Shown here one piece after another: positions 11,119 to 22,730 of a stretch of 64,000 bases of DNA. The DNA lies in contig CM070562.1 in assembly GCA_036346405.1 (NCBI GenBank), positions 70,885,482 to 70,949,481 on the forward strand. Direction: 5' to 3'. Under the pieces are notes generated by a model that worked only from the letters and a program-made list of their open reading frames with translations, was not told where the DNA came from and made no database searches. Each line of letters opens with the position of its first letter. The stretch's first letter is position 1. Source of the DNA: Phyllostachys edulis. Its lineage: Eukaryota; Streptophyta; Magnoliopsida; Poales; Poaceae. The position numbers and the translations under genes were made by a program.

Positions 11119-14105
11119 TGAAGAATCTTGACCCGCCATTATATGTTAATGGAGTATTTTGGTGATTAATGATAAATATATTTGTGAGACTAACACGTTT
11201 ATTGATATACATATTGCTCGGTCTCAATTGGATAAAAAGGTGAAAATCAAAGAGGTATGCACTCGGCATCATATTCTTATATATTATTGCATTCCTCGGA
11301 TCCAAAATATAGGTTAAACTCCACCAAAAGTTTAACTTGAATATGTGCATATGTTTTTATTACACATTCGTGTATGCACACATATAGGGGGAGTTCACTC
11401 TATGGTTTGCGGTTTCATTAGTATTGATCCATATTTCTTTATCCACATATATTGGGGATCTCTACTTTGAAACATATCCCTTGAGTATCTAAAACTTGTG
11501 TAGTTCATATATACTCATATTACTTTATATTCAATTATTTGCAATTGTGTTGTGGGACTAACGTGTATGCTAAGATGTTTAAAGGCTTAGTCTCAGTTTA
11601 TGGATGGCGACATGGTAATGGAAATACATGACAATAGAGGGATCATATTTAGTAGCTTGATAGCATGTTCTTGTGCCTTTTGGATCAATTTAGGATCATG
11701 CATGCATTTGAATTTGAGTTTTGGAAGCTCTAAGTGCTTCTGTCATAAATCGGTAGTACAAGAGACTAACCGGCGGTAGTACCGCATCAAGCGGTATGAC
11801 CGCGCATTACTTGGCGGTATTACCGGGTTTTGATCGTCACAGCCAACTGAGCGCTAATGCGGTACGACCGGCTCTTGCAGCGGTACTACCGCATTGCGAT
11901 CGTTCCGATTTCTAGTTGGCGATTTGATAAAACAAGAATAGGTGTATTTTGGCTTGGAGCTCTCCTTGGCAATCAGTTGTACCGCACTTTAGAAACGGTT
12001 GTACCGCTCAGCGGTTGTACCGATTTTTATGTGCCGGTACTGGTTTTCCAGAGAGCGTGTCTTTTCGGTAAGTTTGGAAACCCTACAATCGGTAGTACCG
12101 CTCCTTCGTGCGGTACAACCGAACCAAGCGGTAGTACCGCAACTTGGTTGGTGGTAGTACCGGTCTAGGATTTTCAACGGCTTGTTAAGAAACATTATTG
12201 CAGGTATATCTTGGTAATTAATGTTAATCATTGTGGGACTAAAATTTTCCATGAGTTGGATAAATATGTTATGTTCCAGGGTGATGAAGACTTCGGATGG
12301 CGTCATGAGTTGATCGTCATCAAGTCAAGGTTCAAGAAGAGGATGCATCATGTGTTGATGCATACCAAGATCTCGAAGAAGAGATGATCATGAGTTGATC
12401 ATCAAGTCAAGAGAAGACTCATCATGTGTTGATTGGGGTCAAGTAAAGGATGCATCATGGGTTGATGCATGTCCAGATGATGACCCGGACTTAAAGTGAA
12501 GATGTGCATCATCAAGCTTCAAGAAGATGCTAAAGGCAAAGGTATGACTAGCTAGGGCTAAGGATGTGTTTCTAATCTTTTACCGGTCTTGGTGTTTGGT
12601 TGGAAGACCGGATTGCTAGTATAGATTGCCGTACTATTAAGAGGGGTCTTGTCTAGTAGCTTGAGTCTCATCATGTGTTGATAGCTCAATCTCACTTGCT
12701 CTAACTCTCTGTGGCATGATGTTATTATTTGCAAATATGTTTTGCAAATAGTCGAGGCTCATGCATTTAATCCTTATAGCATGTGACTATACTTTGCAAA
12801 TGTGTTTTACAAATGGTTGAAGTCCATGTACCTACTCCTTGTGGCATGATCTAAGTTTGCAAATGTGTTTTGCAAATTGTTGGGATTCATACATTTTCCC
12901 TTGGCATGGTCTAAGATTGCTTGTTGCTAATACTTTGGACTTAGACCATGATAGTGGCTCTTTAGAGTTGTGCTTTTTGATTTGATAAAATATGTTTGAG
13001 ATCAAATCAAATAGGTGGTTTGTTTAGCCCTCTGAATAATCTTTTCATAGAGTCCAAGATCACTCAATTCCGACATCGGAGTCAAAAGTTATGACATTTT
13101 TACCGAGTGTCGTCTGTGCTGATTTTGAGCTGCGGTACAACCGCCATGAAAAGAAAGGTACGACCGCCCAGAACGGTTGTACCAGCCCTTGTGAGTGCGG
13201 TATGACCGCACCAAAGTTTTAACAGCTAGTTTTTGAGCCGTTAATGCACCCTTTCCGACCGTTGAGTCAAAAACGGTTGTACCGGCCCTTGTGAGTGCGG
13301 TACGACTGCATTTTGGCCGTATTTGCTGTTTTCTCCTCCAACGGCTAGTTTTTGTGTGTGGGCTATAAATACTCACCTTGGCCAGTTGGAGGGAAACTTT
13401 TGGCATCTCATTTCACTCTCTTGAGCTAGTATGAGCTTCTCCTCTCAATTGTGCATGTGTTGCACCTTGTGAGCAATGAGAGAGGTCTCTAGTTGCATGT
13501 GTTGCATCTAGAGGTGGATTTCGTATCCACTTGAGCTTGTGCATTCGTTGCATGTGGTGAGAGTCAAGCAAGGGGCTTGGCTTGTTACTCTTGGTGTTTG
13601 CCGACACCTAGACGGCGTGGAGGTGTCGTGGACTAGTGATCTTCTCAAGAAGCTTGTGAGAAGGCCCAGCATGTTGTGAAGGTTGGAGCTCACCTACCCG
13701 AAGCGGGAAAGAGCTACCACTAGTGGAATTGAGGTGTTTGGCTTAATTCGTGGAGCCGGTCCAATTGGTTTGGGCTTACCTCAACGTGGATTAGGGGAGA
13801 CCGGCAAGTCTCCGATCACCACGGTAAAAACATCATTGTGTCATTGTGGTTTGATTTCTTGTGCTTTACTATATTGTGCAATTTACATTACTTGTATTTA
13901 AATTGCTTACTTGTATGTGTATGATTGCTATCATCTATATAGTCTCATATTGTTGGCGCACTTAGTAAAGACTAGTTGATTTAGGCTTTAATTGTGCAAA
14001 ACCGAATTGATTTACAATTCCGCATAAAACTCGGTTTTAGCCAAAGAAGTTTTTAAAAACCGCCTATTCGCCCCCCCCCCTCTAGTCGGCCTCCTTGATC
14101 TTACA
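11119..14105 (+). mobile_element. Solo LTR of the SIRE-like family, nested in the gypsy integrase
   Basis: It begins TGAAGAATCTTGACCC and ends TCTTACA, with no internal region. It is the same family as the LTR at 2670-6051 but in the opposite orientation and about 400 bases shorter. The target duplication GCCTT proves an insertion followed by LTR-LTR recombination. It holds the same CGGTAC-type palindrome clusters at about 11755-12170 and 13130-13310. A C-rich run of ten lies near 14070. The small ORFs in it are not supported. Confidence 0.93.
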
Positions 14106-14110
14106 GCCTT
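14106..14110. repeat. Target-site duplication GCCTT (right)
   Basis: Second copy of the five-base duplication made by the SIRE-like insertion; see 11114-11118. Confidence 0.93.
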
Positions 14111-14921
14111 GGGGACCAGACTCAATTTCAGTATAGCATATCATCCCTAGAAAGATGGACAGACAGAGCGTGTGGACCAGATTCTTGAAGACATGCTTCG
14201 AGCTTGTGCTATAGACTTTGGGAAGAGTTGGGATCAGAACCTTCTTTATACAGAATTCTCTTACAACAACAGCTTTCAAGCCAGCTTGCAAATGTCCCCC
14301 TTTGAAGCTTTGTACGGCAGACCGTGTAGAACCCCTCTCCTTTGGGACCAAGTTGGAGAACATCAGTTCTTTGGACCTGAATTGATTAAGGAGGCTGAAA
14401 GTAAAGTGAGGCTGATAAGAGAGCGATTGAGAGTGGCTCAATCCCAATAGAAGAGCTATGCTGACAATCGTCGCAGAGACTTGACCTTTGAGATATGAGA
14501 TTTTGTCTATCTCAGAGTAACTCCACTCAGAGGAGTAAGAAGATTTCAAACAAAAGGAAAGCTCGCGCCAAGATTTGTTGGACCATACAAGATTGTGGAA
14601 AGAAAAGGCGAAGTTGCCTATCAGCTAGAGCTACCAACGACTTTATATACAGTTCATGAAGTCTTCCACGTATCGCAGCTGAAGAAGTGTCTGCGAGTTC
14701 CAACAGAGCAAACACCGCTAGAGAGCATCGACCTTCAAGAAGACCTCACCTATGTGGAGCAGCCAATCAAGATTCTGGATATCGCAGAGCGCGTCACCAG
14801 AAGTAGGATCATCCGTTCGTGCAAAGTTCAGTGGAGTAACCACTCAGAAGAAGAAGCCACCAAGGAACGAGAAGAAGATCTGAAAGCAGAGTATCCCCAC
14901 CTTTTTGCTAGCCAAGTATGA
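14111..14921 (+). pseudogene. Gypsy integrase C-terminal part and chromodomain
   Basis: The frame resumes at LGTRLNFS. The third catalytic acid is Glu at 14166-14168 (GQTERVDQ). It continues through LLYTEFSYNNSFQASLQMSPFEALYG and the GPY/F-like region (RGVRRF..KGKLAPRFVGPYKI, VHEVFHVSQLKKCL). It ends with a chromodomain at about 14751-14915 (YVEQPIKILD, KVQWSNHSEEEAT, REEDL, YPHLF). Chromodomains in this clade are thought to steer integration to marked heterochromatin. Stops are TAG at 14148, TAG at 14448 and TGA at 14496; the natural end is the TGA at 14919. The clade assignment is confident; function is lost. Confidence 0.88.
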
Positions 14922-14939
14922 ATTTCGGGGTCGAGATTT

Positions 14940-14957
14940 CCTTAAGGGAGGTAGGTT
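14940..14957 (+). other. Gypsy polypurine tract
   Basis: A purine-rich run (TTAAGGGAGGTAGG) lies between the end of pol and the LTR start, in the place expected for plus-strand priming. Confidence 0.75.
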
Positions 14958-15193
14958 TGTCACATCCCGATTTTAAGGTCTTTTTGAAATTTTTCAAAAT
15001 AAAAAGAACCATTTGGTTTTGTTTAAGTTCTAAAGCTTAACTTGAGATTTTGGAATTAAATGTGATTTAAATGACTACATCAAACTTCAACTAATTCAAA
15101 AGTTGGGTTTTCGAGTCTATTGGAGTTCTCTGGTGTTGAAATCCCCTTTCTCTATTCGCTCCGTGTTCCCCTTGGCCCAGCTCTTTCTTCTTT

Positions 15194-15350
15194 AGACCTC
15201 CCTTTCGTTTGGACCTCTCCCTCTCGTTTGGACCTCCCCCTCTGTCCAGACCTCCCTCTCGTTTAGACCTCCCCCTCTGTCCAGACCTCCCTCTCATTTG
15301 GACCTTCCCTCTGTCCAGACCTCCCTCTCGCCTGGACCTCCCTCTCAGTC
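15194..15350 (+). repeat. GACCTCC minisatellite in the gypsy LTR
   Basis: Units of about 34 bases built from GACCTCCCTCTCGTTTG and GACCTCCCCCTCTGTCC alternate about five times with small changes. More GACCTCC copies follow near 15375-15430 and 16115-16270. Confidence 0.85.
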
Positions 15351-15719
15351 CAAGACCCCCGGGTGGTTCTAGAAGACCTCCGGGTAATCCTGGAGACTGG
15401 TCACGACCTCCTCTTTGGTCACGACCTCCCCTTTGGTTGGACCACCCTCACGTGTTTTGACTAGCCCCACCTGTCAACCCTACTCACTTTCTTTTTCCTC
15501 CCGCCGCGTCACTACAGATGCAAATGTCTGCACGCATTAAATGCCGTTGTGTCGCATTAAATGCTGTCGCTTCTGCAGTACCTGTTTCCCCTCTTATCTC
15601 CTCCCCAACCTGCCCCCATCTCCTCCTTCACCCATCGGCCGTGCTCTGTCCTGTCGCACAACTACCCTTGATCGTTTGAGCCTTTGAGTCTTTCAGTCAC
15701 TCTCCTCGTCTCCCCTGGC

Positions 15720-15726
15720 TATAAAA
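15720..15726 (+). promoter_or_regulatory. TATA box of the gypsy LTR
   Basis: TATAAAA in the context GGCTATAAAAGCC, in the middle of the LTR, is the likely U3 promoter. Confidence 0.65.
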
Positions 15727-16018
15727 GCCTAAGCAACCCTTTTTCATCACCTTTTTCCGCACCCAACTCTCTTGATCTTGTCCTGTTCCTCCGTGCTTCG
15801 AGTTTCTCCGCCGCCCGCTGGAGCCTGTGCCATCACCTCCCCGTCGCCAAGGAGCCATTTGGAGCTCAAGGCTGTCTTCAACCACATCATTGCTGGAAGG
15901 ATTCACGGGCGCTGCTGCCTTCGACCGCCGCCCGCCGTCCATCGTCTCTCCCACCTCGTTCAGTCTCTCTCTCAGCCTTGGTGAGTTTGTTCGTGCTCTG
16001 TTCTCTTCCCTTGTTCCT

Positions 16019-16115
16019 ACAACTACGTTGCGTAGTTGTATCCTTCTTACAACTGCGCTGCATAGTCGTATCCTTTTGTACTCTTCGAACAACCACGTTG
16101 AGTAGTCGTATCCTC
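16019..16115 (+). repeat. Three copies of a GTAGT palindrome in the gypsy LTR
   Basis: Copies start at 16019, 16049 and 16089. Each holds arms such as ACAACTACG and CGTAGTTGT, followed by ATCCT. They could form short hairpins in RNA or DNA. Confidence 0.7.
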
Positions 16116-17984
16116 CTCAGGACCTCCCTTGACCTCCTCAGGATCTCCTCAGGACCTCCTCCTCAAGACCTCCCTTGACCTCCTCAGGACCTCCCTCGAC
16201 CACCCTCTCAGTTGAACCTCCTCCCGACCAGTTGAACCTCTCTCGACCAGGTCGTTGGACCTCCTCCTGTCTGGTCGAGCCTTACTGTTGGTTCTAGTTC
16301 GGTTTGTTTTGGAGTTCATTTGGACTTTATTTGGTCTTTATTTGAATTTGCTTCATTCTCACGTGTAGATTTCGACGACTACGGAGAGCCCGAGTACTCC
16401 GAAGAATTAGATCCTCAAGCTTTCGAGCAAAGCAAGTTACACCCTTGATCATATTGAATCCCAGTATCTCAAATTATTTAAGTTTTGTTTCAAATTATTG
16501 TTGCATGCTTATTTAAATTCAAGTAATTTAAATCCCTGTTTTAACTTTGTAGTTATTCCTAATTCCTTTATACATCCAAACTTGATTATTGATTCGACCA
16601 CCCCTTGTCACCCTAGATAAAATCTAGTTGATACGGTAGTATGAACTAGAGCATTTTGAGAAAAATCATGCTTGGTCAAAGCTTAGACCCAAATATCTTG
16701 ATTTGGGGAATTTACCGCTAAAGACCAATGTTGTCTAAATAATTTAACCATGACATTGGGTTGTCGTGGAAGTTTGCAAATATTTTTGAAAAGCAAAGCA
16801 AAAAGAAAAATTGGTTTGGACTTGGGCTGGTTTGGACTTGGGCAAATTGGTTGTTTGGATGGGTGCATGTTCATGCACGGGATCGAGTCATTTCTATGAT
16901 CGAGGGCCAGGGTTCTGTTGGAAGTCACCCAAGTCAGTTAAGGACCGGTCTTTGAGTATATTTTGCTATGCCTTATCGTACTACCACATGTTATGAATGG
17001 GCAGAACTTGGCTAACTAATTTGCAATGTTTCACCGTGGTCGTTCCATCTGGTTGTGTGGGTGTCTGGATGACCTACTTTTATGTATTCCCACCTGGCGC
17101 AAGAGGGGGCCTGAACCCGGCGGATGGTTAGTCAAAAGGGGGGCGAAACCATAGCGAGGGGGGACTGCGGTAGAATGGCGCTCTGTAAAGGCCTTGTCAC
17201 GTGCTCTAGACCGCTTACCTACAGTAGTGAGCAGTGGTATCGACGAATACCAAACAAACTAGAGAGGTCGTTTCGTGTGGGTAAAGCTGTACACCTCTAG
17301 AGAGTGTAAAACTATTCGAATAGCTGTGTCCACGGTCATGGACATGCTAGTAAAGCTGCTCCAAGTTAGATTTTGGTTTTGTTTTCAAAAGACTTTATAA
17401 AATAGTTTTGGATGTCTATCCAAATGGGAACTTGCGCAGGGAGCCTTGTGATAGGAGGGTATCCTTCACCACTTGTTGATGAATGTTATCCAACTATAAA
17501 ACTGAGATTTGAAAAATAAATCTTAGTTATTGTATAACTGCTTTGGAATTTAGTACAAGTATTTGAAAAGAAACATGGTTTTATGCAAATCAACTCTATA
17601 GGCCTTCCTTTGAGATATCCTTGTATGCATTTTAATCTGTTACTTGACGGGTGTGACTTGCGAGCACGGTTGTTGTGCTCACTCTGCTTAATCTAATAAC
17701 TGAGTAGGAGAGGATGTCTACGAGGACCTTGAGGACCAGGACGACTAGGCTGTGCCCTGCAGACGATTGGCTGTGGCGAATCATGTGGTCTTCTCGCTTT
17801 TGTCTTCCGCTGTGTTTGTTTTGTCGGCCCTTAAGCCGTTCTTGTAATCAACTCTGTTGTTTATTAATAAAGTTGCGTTGATCGTTGTTACCACATTTGT
17901 TTACTGTGTGAGCTAGCCACTGATCTTGGGACTAGCTCGGTCATGCACAAAGGATTCTAGGTGATCCCGGGTCCGACCGCGACA

Positions 17985-18265
17985 GAAGTGGTCGCGACAA
18001 TACAACCCTTGGGAAACCATCGGCCAACAGTAAAATGTGTGGTCCGATGCTGATGGACCGGCGAGTGTCCCTCCAGGCCCACTCATATCCCACCCCCAAA
18101 ACTGTGGCTACTCTGTACACAAGAGCAGGTGTCCATCCTATAGATATTCAATCAGAAGAGCAGTATACTAAGCCATGTTAGATATACCAAACTCATGGTT
18201 GAGCGATTTATGTGTCTGTTACTTGGCACAAGGTTCTAGTCCTTACCTATCTCCAGTGAAGAGAT
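17985..18265. other. Unassigned flank between the gypsy LTR and CACTA-A
   Basis: I see no ORF, repeat or family signature. Before the CACTA insertion it was continuous with the sequence starting at 34455. Confidence 0.4.
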
Positions 18266-18284
18266 CACTACTACAGGAAGCCAC

Positions 18285-18655
18285 ATCACAGACGGTTCGG
18301 AACCGTCATCACAGACGTTTTCCGAACCGTCTATGTTTGTTGATGCGTGATAACGAGCCATTATCACGAGCGGTTTTAATAAAAACCGTGCAGTGAAGGC
18401 TAGTATCACGAGCGGTTTGGACTAAAACCGCTGCGTGATATGGGAATATCACAGATGGTTCTAAACAAAAACCGCTCGTGATTTGTGACTATCACAGACG
18501 GCTTTTTACTAAGATCCGTCTGTGATATTCGCGGATCACAGACGGTTTGTTTTTATAACGGTCTGTGATATTTCGCGTCACAGACGGTTGTTAGTAGAAA
18601 CCGTCTGTGATACTTTCCACTGAGCGGTTTTAACAAAAAACCGTCTGTGATAGCT
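18285..18655. repeat. Left subterminal repeat array of CACTA-A
   Basis: About ten copies of ATCACAGACGGTT / AACCGTCTGTGAT and the GAGCGGTT variant occur in both orientations. They often pair around TTT/AAA centres to make short palindromes. In En/Spm-type CACTA elements such arrays bind an element-encoded accessory protein. Confidence 0.88.
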
Positions 18656-18872
18656 CAAAACCCCTGACCACAATTTTCTTTTTTTTTGGCTAGCCTCAGG
18701 AATTGCTAACCATGCCCTCTGAAAACAAGCATGCACAAAAACAGATTCAAGCATGCACAAAAACAGATTCATTAGAGATAATCAATTGTTGACAACTCAA
18801 AGTGATCATTACTCAAAATAAATTACAAAAGATCGCATTTGTTGAAGTATTGTCGTTATAGTTACAAGCGGA

Positions 18873-21800
18873 TTACAATTGTTTACGTTGAGAGGTGTCG
18901 ACGGGTGATGCTCTCGGTTGGCGGCAGTGAAACTCTCCATTATCGTTAATGATTTACGTGTTGATAAAGGTCTGAGCTTCCTCGAATGTCCTTGATCTCT
19001 TCCGCAACGAGTGAATCACATTGTAAATCCAAGACCTGTCGCTACCAAGACTAAAGTGGTAAGCTATATATATTTAAATTTATAATTAGGAAATAATTAT
19101 TTCGAGATTGACAAACCTCAGGATCCTTCTTCCTAGCTTTAAGGATTAGCTGCATATGATAGCAGACGTAGATTGCACATAACTCATCATCTTTTTGCTG
19201 GCGGCACTTCAAAAATGGAATTACATATATAGGTATAGTCAGTTCGAGACACGTTATTATGAAGTATGATATAGGATTATCGTGTTGTAGCGCGTACCGG
19301 AAAATCCATCATGTGTGTTAGTTGGGCGCTCTTTCTATCGTATATTCCTTTGTTGGCAACATAATTGATGAGCGACCTACATGATTCAAAAAGTTATCCT
19401 CGGCCATTTCAAGCGAATGAAGACTACAATAGAGTTATGTAAGGAGGAAATGAGCATACCTCTCGAGTATTCCTCTTAGAATGTTGAAGTCGTGCTTGTT
19501 GCGGTTTAGGGAATCAAGGTATATCACATGGTTCCTCTTGGGTATAATAACTAAAAGGATCGATGGTACCTACTCATGTATGTCGCTATAGTCATTAAAC
19601 CTAAGTTAAGTCACAGCGTATAAAGTACAAATGAAATTTGTATAGCAAGTAGTGACACTTACCCACGGTTGTAGGGCACCACTATGTACTTCATGTTTGT
19701 CCGACGAAGCAATGACCTCGTTATGTATTTCTCAACGAAGGGCGAGTCTTGTTGGATGGTTTGCAACGATACCACATGTGGGTCGAGAAACCCACCGGTT
19801 CTTTCCATTCCGGACATTTTTAGCATGTATCTATACATAAGTAATGAGTTGTGATATTTATCGGTATTACATGAATGTAGAACTTGATTGCACGCACTTA
19901 CGATGTCCAACATCGAGAAAGCGAGACGTCGAGGCCAGCGAGGTTGAATAGTTCATATAAGTCGTTGAAGCCCGACGAAGTACCTCGTCCGTTGAAGAAA
20001 TGCTTGTCCTCGTGTCGGCGGTGATTCGATGTCGCAACCCTTCTTTTGGGTCTTGTCCAAGTACCGAGCATACAAAGCGACAAGCATATCGGCGTGCATT
20101 ATCTGCGTCGAACTGCGGTTTTCCGATGATGTAGTTCCCGGTATCGCGGACTTCCGGACTTGGGAGGCGCTTTAACGTTCGTTGATTTCGATTTGGCCTT
20201 AGCGATTGGCGGCGTTTTTTGTGAGACGACTCGGGAACCGATCGTCGGCACGCTTTTTTTGTTCCTTCGGCGTCTTCTCCACGGAATCGAGAGGTGGCCT
20301 TCGAGGCGAAACATGAGGTGGAGTCATCGAGGTCCGTTGGAGAGAATAGTTGTGTCGGATCGCGGCCTTCTTTGGGTCGAGGCGATGTTGTTCTTGGGCC
20401 ATTGGATAAAAGAGTGGGCGGCATCTCCTAGTGTTGTGATCTCTTCGTTCGGGCAAATCTTGGTGGGATGGCTCGGAAATTGACATGTACCATATCCACG
20501 GACCTTGAGTAACCTGCGCCACCGGTGGCACCGTCTTTACTTGCCCTTCCTCGTATGGATACACCATCCCTGCGACCTCAATACAAAGGACCCATCCATC
20601 CTCACTTGGAGCTTGCACGGCGTCGGCTCCTATAAAGCGATCGCAATTAGCTAAGGCGTCCTATAGGTCTATCTTTGGTGCATTCCATAGATGTACGTTA
20701 CCTTGATGTCGCTCTATCGGTGATCGGATGTCGTCTATCGGTACTCGGACGTCGTCATGTTCGAAATTATCTTGTGAATGACGCCACTCCGACGTCGAGG
20801 AGGATCGCCTCCCGGGCGGCTTGCGACGGTGGCTCAGAGTACTATCTCCGATTGACTCTGTAATTCTTATCTTTTCTTCAAATTTGTTAGTAATCATCTG
20901 TACCAACCGGTTGCGTCGTGCTCGACCTTGGATCTCTTCCTACTCCTATCGTGCGATGAGTCGTCCGCGAATCCATGACTCCAAGATGCGTTAACCCCAA
21001 GGCCTCACGTGCAACCGGGTGCTCCTTGTTTCCCAAGGTCGTAGATAGTATATCCTTCTCCCTATCTGCATGAAAGGAGCCTTGGGAAGCTTGGGCAGTC
21101 AAGTCACGTGGCAAGAGGTCATCATGTTATTATAGACACTATGAAGTTACGGACTTATTAACTAGGTAGTTCGACATATTTACCAGACGTTGGGACACTT
21201 CACAGTGCTAGGGTTTTGTGAAAGAGATGTTGCCCAAGACGAGACTTTTGCCCTCGCTTTTAACCAGCTTAGGGAACGCAGGCAGTGACATCGAAGCGGG
21301 TTCTGCTCCTCCATTGCCCATTCCTCGTATTTACCCGCGTACCAGCGGTGCGAAGTCTGTCTTGGTGAGTGTTTAGTGTCCGAGAGCTTTGTGCACCGCA
21401 CTTTGCTTCTTAAATTCGATCGTCGTTTTCATAGCCACAAAGGTGTCCCATGCTTCCGTCAAGAATCTATCTTTGCTTGTGGCGCGTCGACCCGTGTTCA
21501 CGTGCCGTGACAAGAATGCTCTTGAAGGTCCTCCACGATTTATCCATCGTGAGCATCGCCGTCCGTCACACGCGTGCCACGCTCGCTTCTACGGAATAGT
21601 GAACTTCTCGAAAGTTACATCCCACAAAGACGCCTTCGCTTCTTCGTCGAGTCCTTCCACCTTGGTGTGGTGATGGGGACCCGTTCCTTCCAAGTATCCC
21701 ACAGACGGTCCGGAATCTCGCCACGATCTCTTGGGACTTAGAGGACCCCAAAGTCACCGACCTCCGTGATGACGATCGGCCCAAAGGTATTTTCGATTGT

Positions 21801-21975
21801 CCTCTGCCATCTCGCTTAGTGTCATTATCGCCGACGGTGACAATGACCTCGTCGACGCCTCTTCCATCTCAAGGCGTCGGTGTGGCCATGAAGACGATGC
21901 CTCTGCCATCTCGCTTACTTGCTCTCGGGAAGAAATACAGAGGTTGACTATAGAGATCAAGATGGCAAATGAAAA
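18873..21975 (-). pseudogene. CACTA-A second gene: Transposase_24 plus Ulp1-like peptidase, broken
   Basis: In minus sense the start region near 21945 reads MAEASSSWPHRRLEMEEA. The Transposase_24 part (plant Ptta/En/Spm type) lies around 21180-21560, with the segment 'hkalgh..hsprqtshrwyagkyeeW' matching CACTA-C. The middle part is at 20160-20620 (MVYPYEEGQVKT). The block before the peptidase is near 19900-20080 (FFNGRGTSSGFNDLYELFNLAGLDVSL). The Ulp1-like end (C48 peptidase family) runs to a TAA at 18873, including a VGFLDPHVVSLQTI segment at about 19700-19815 and a likely GTAAGTG splice donor near 19660. Many frameshifts and stops break it. The family's role in CACTA elements is not settled; a SUMO-protease-like activity is inferred from the fold. 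Confidence 0.75.
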
Positions 21976-22524
21976 GTTGAATGAGCTCATCTGAGACTAT
22001 TAACATTCCAAAGCATAAATATGAAACAATTAATCTCGGGAAGAAATACAGAGGTTGACTATAGAGATCAAGATGGCAAATGAAAAGTTGAATGAGCTCA
22101 TACAGACTACTAACATTCCTAACACTCCTTAATCTCTGAGCTTCTATTCTAACACTCCTTAATCCACCAGCTTCTCTTGTGATCTTTGTATAGATAGAAA
22201 CTAGTGATATAAATCTTTTTCCCGAGCCTATCTTTGCCCGAGCCTACTTCATTGAGCTCGACACACTGGAGTGTACCATTTGCAATCTATATAAGTTACA
22301 TATGCAATAAAATTTATTGCAAGCGTCCCAAATTAATCTCGGGAAGAAATGCAGAGGTTGACTATAGAGATCAAGATGGCAAATGAAAAGTTGAATGAGC
22401 TCATCTGAGACTACTAACATTCCTAACACTCCTTAATCCACCAAATTCTATTCTAACACTCCTTAATCCACCAACTTCTCTTGTGATCTTTGCAGAGCCT
22501 ACTTCATCGAGCTCAACACCTTTG

Positions 22525-22579
22525 GAGTGTACCATTTGCTTCGTGCCGTGGAGGATTGGCACGAAGCAAAGGTACACTC
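22525..22579. repeat. Hairpin: 22-bp inverted repeat with a 10-base loop
   Basis: The left arm GAGTGTACC(A)TTTGCTTCGTGCC (22525-22547) pairs with 22558-22579. There is one bulged base, and the loop is GTGGAGGATT. It lies in the intron-like region of CACTA-A. Confidence 0.8.
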
Positions 22580-22730
22580 AAGTGTGTCGGGATCGACGAA
22601 GAAAATGCTAAGCAAAGGTTTAATGCTTCATGTACAGAAGACTAGCCTTTAATGAAGACATAGAACTAGAATCAAGTAAAATGATCGACAAAGGAAATGC
22701 TAAGCAAAGGTTTAATCCCAACATAGAGAT

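Larger units (their letters stand above)
8249..17984 (+). mobile_element. Decayed Ty3/gypsy chromovirus (Tekay/Del-like), 5' end missing
   Basis: The domain order is gag knuckle, protease, RT, RNase H, integrase, chromodomain, PPT and 3' LTR, which is the Ty3/gypsy order. The C-terminal chromodomain and the RT/RNase H sequence style place it with Tekay/Del chromoviruses. The 5' LTR and most of gag are gone. The reading frame has at least seven in-frame stops and at least two frameshifts, and a solo LTR interrupts it at 11119-14105, so the element is dead. Confidence 0.85.
14958..17984 (+). mobile_element. 3' LTR of the chromovirus
   Basis: The LTR begins TGTCACATCCCG right after the PPT and probably ends CCGCGACA at 17984; a second CGCGACA at 17999 is an alternative end. 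A TATA box lies at 15720. The part upstream of TATA is pyrimidine-rich with GACCTCC repeats. The part around 17280-17340 (GGGTAAAGCTGTACACCTC, then AACTATTCGAATAGC) resembles a block in the minus-strand LTR near 59460-59520. No open frame in it is credible. Confidence 0.8.

Noticed and set aside
15684..16178. Frames of 70-164 codons downstream of the gypsy TATA box
   Set aside because: Low-complexity Pro/Ser/Arg composition in several frames at once; an LTR leader, not a protein.
18285..18655. Regular short repeats resembling a CRISPR array
   Set aside because: Repeats alternate in orientation, spacers are irregular, and they end in a CACTA terminus; these are CACTA subterminal repeats.
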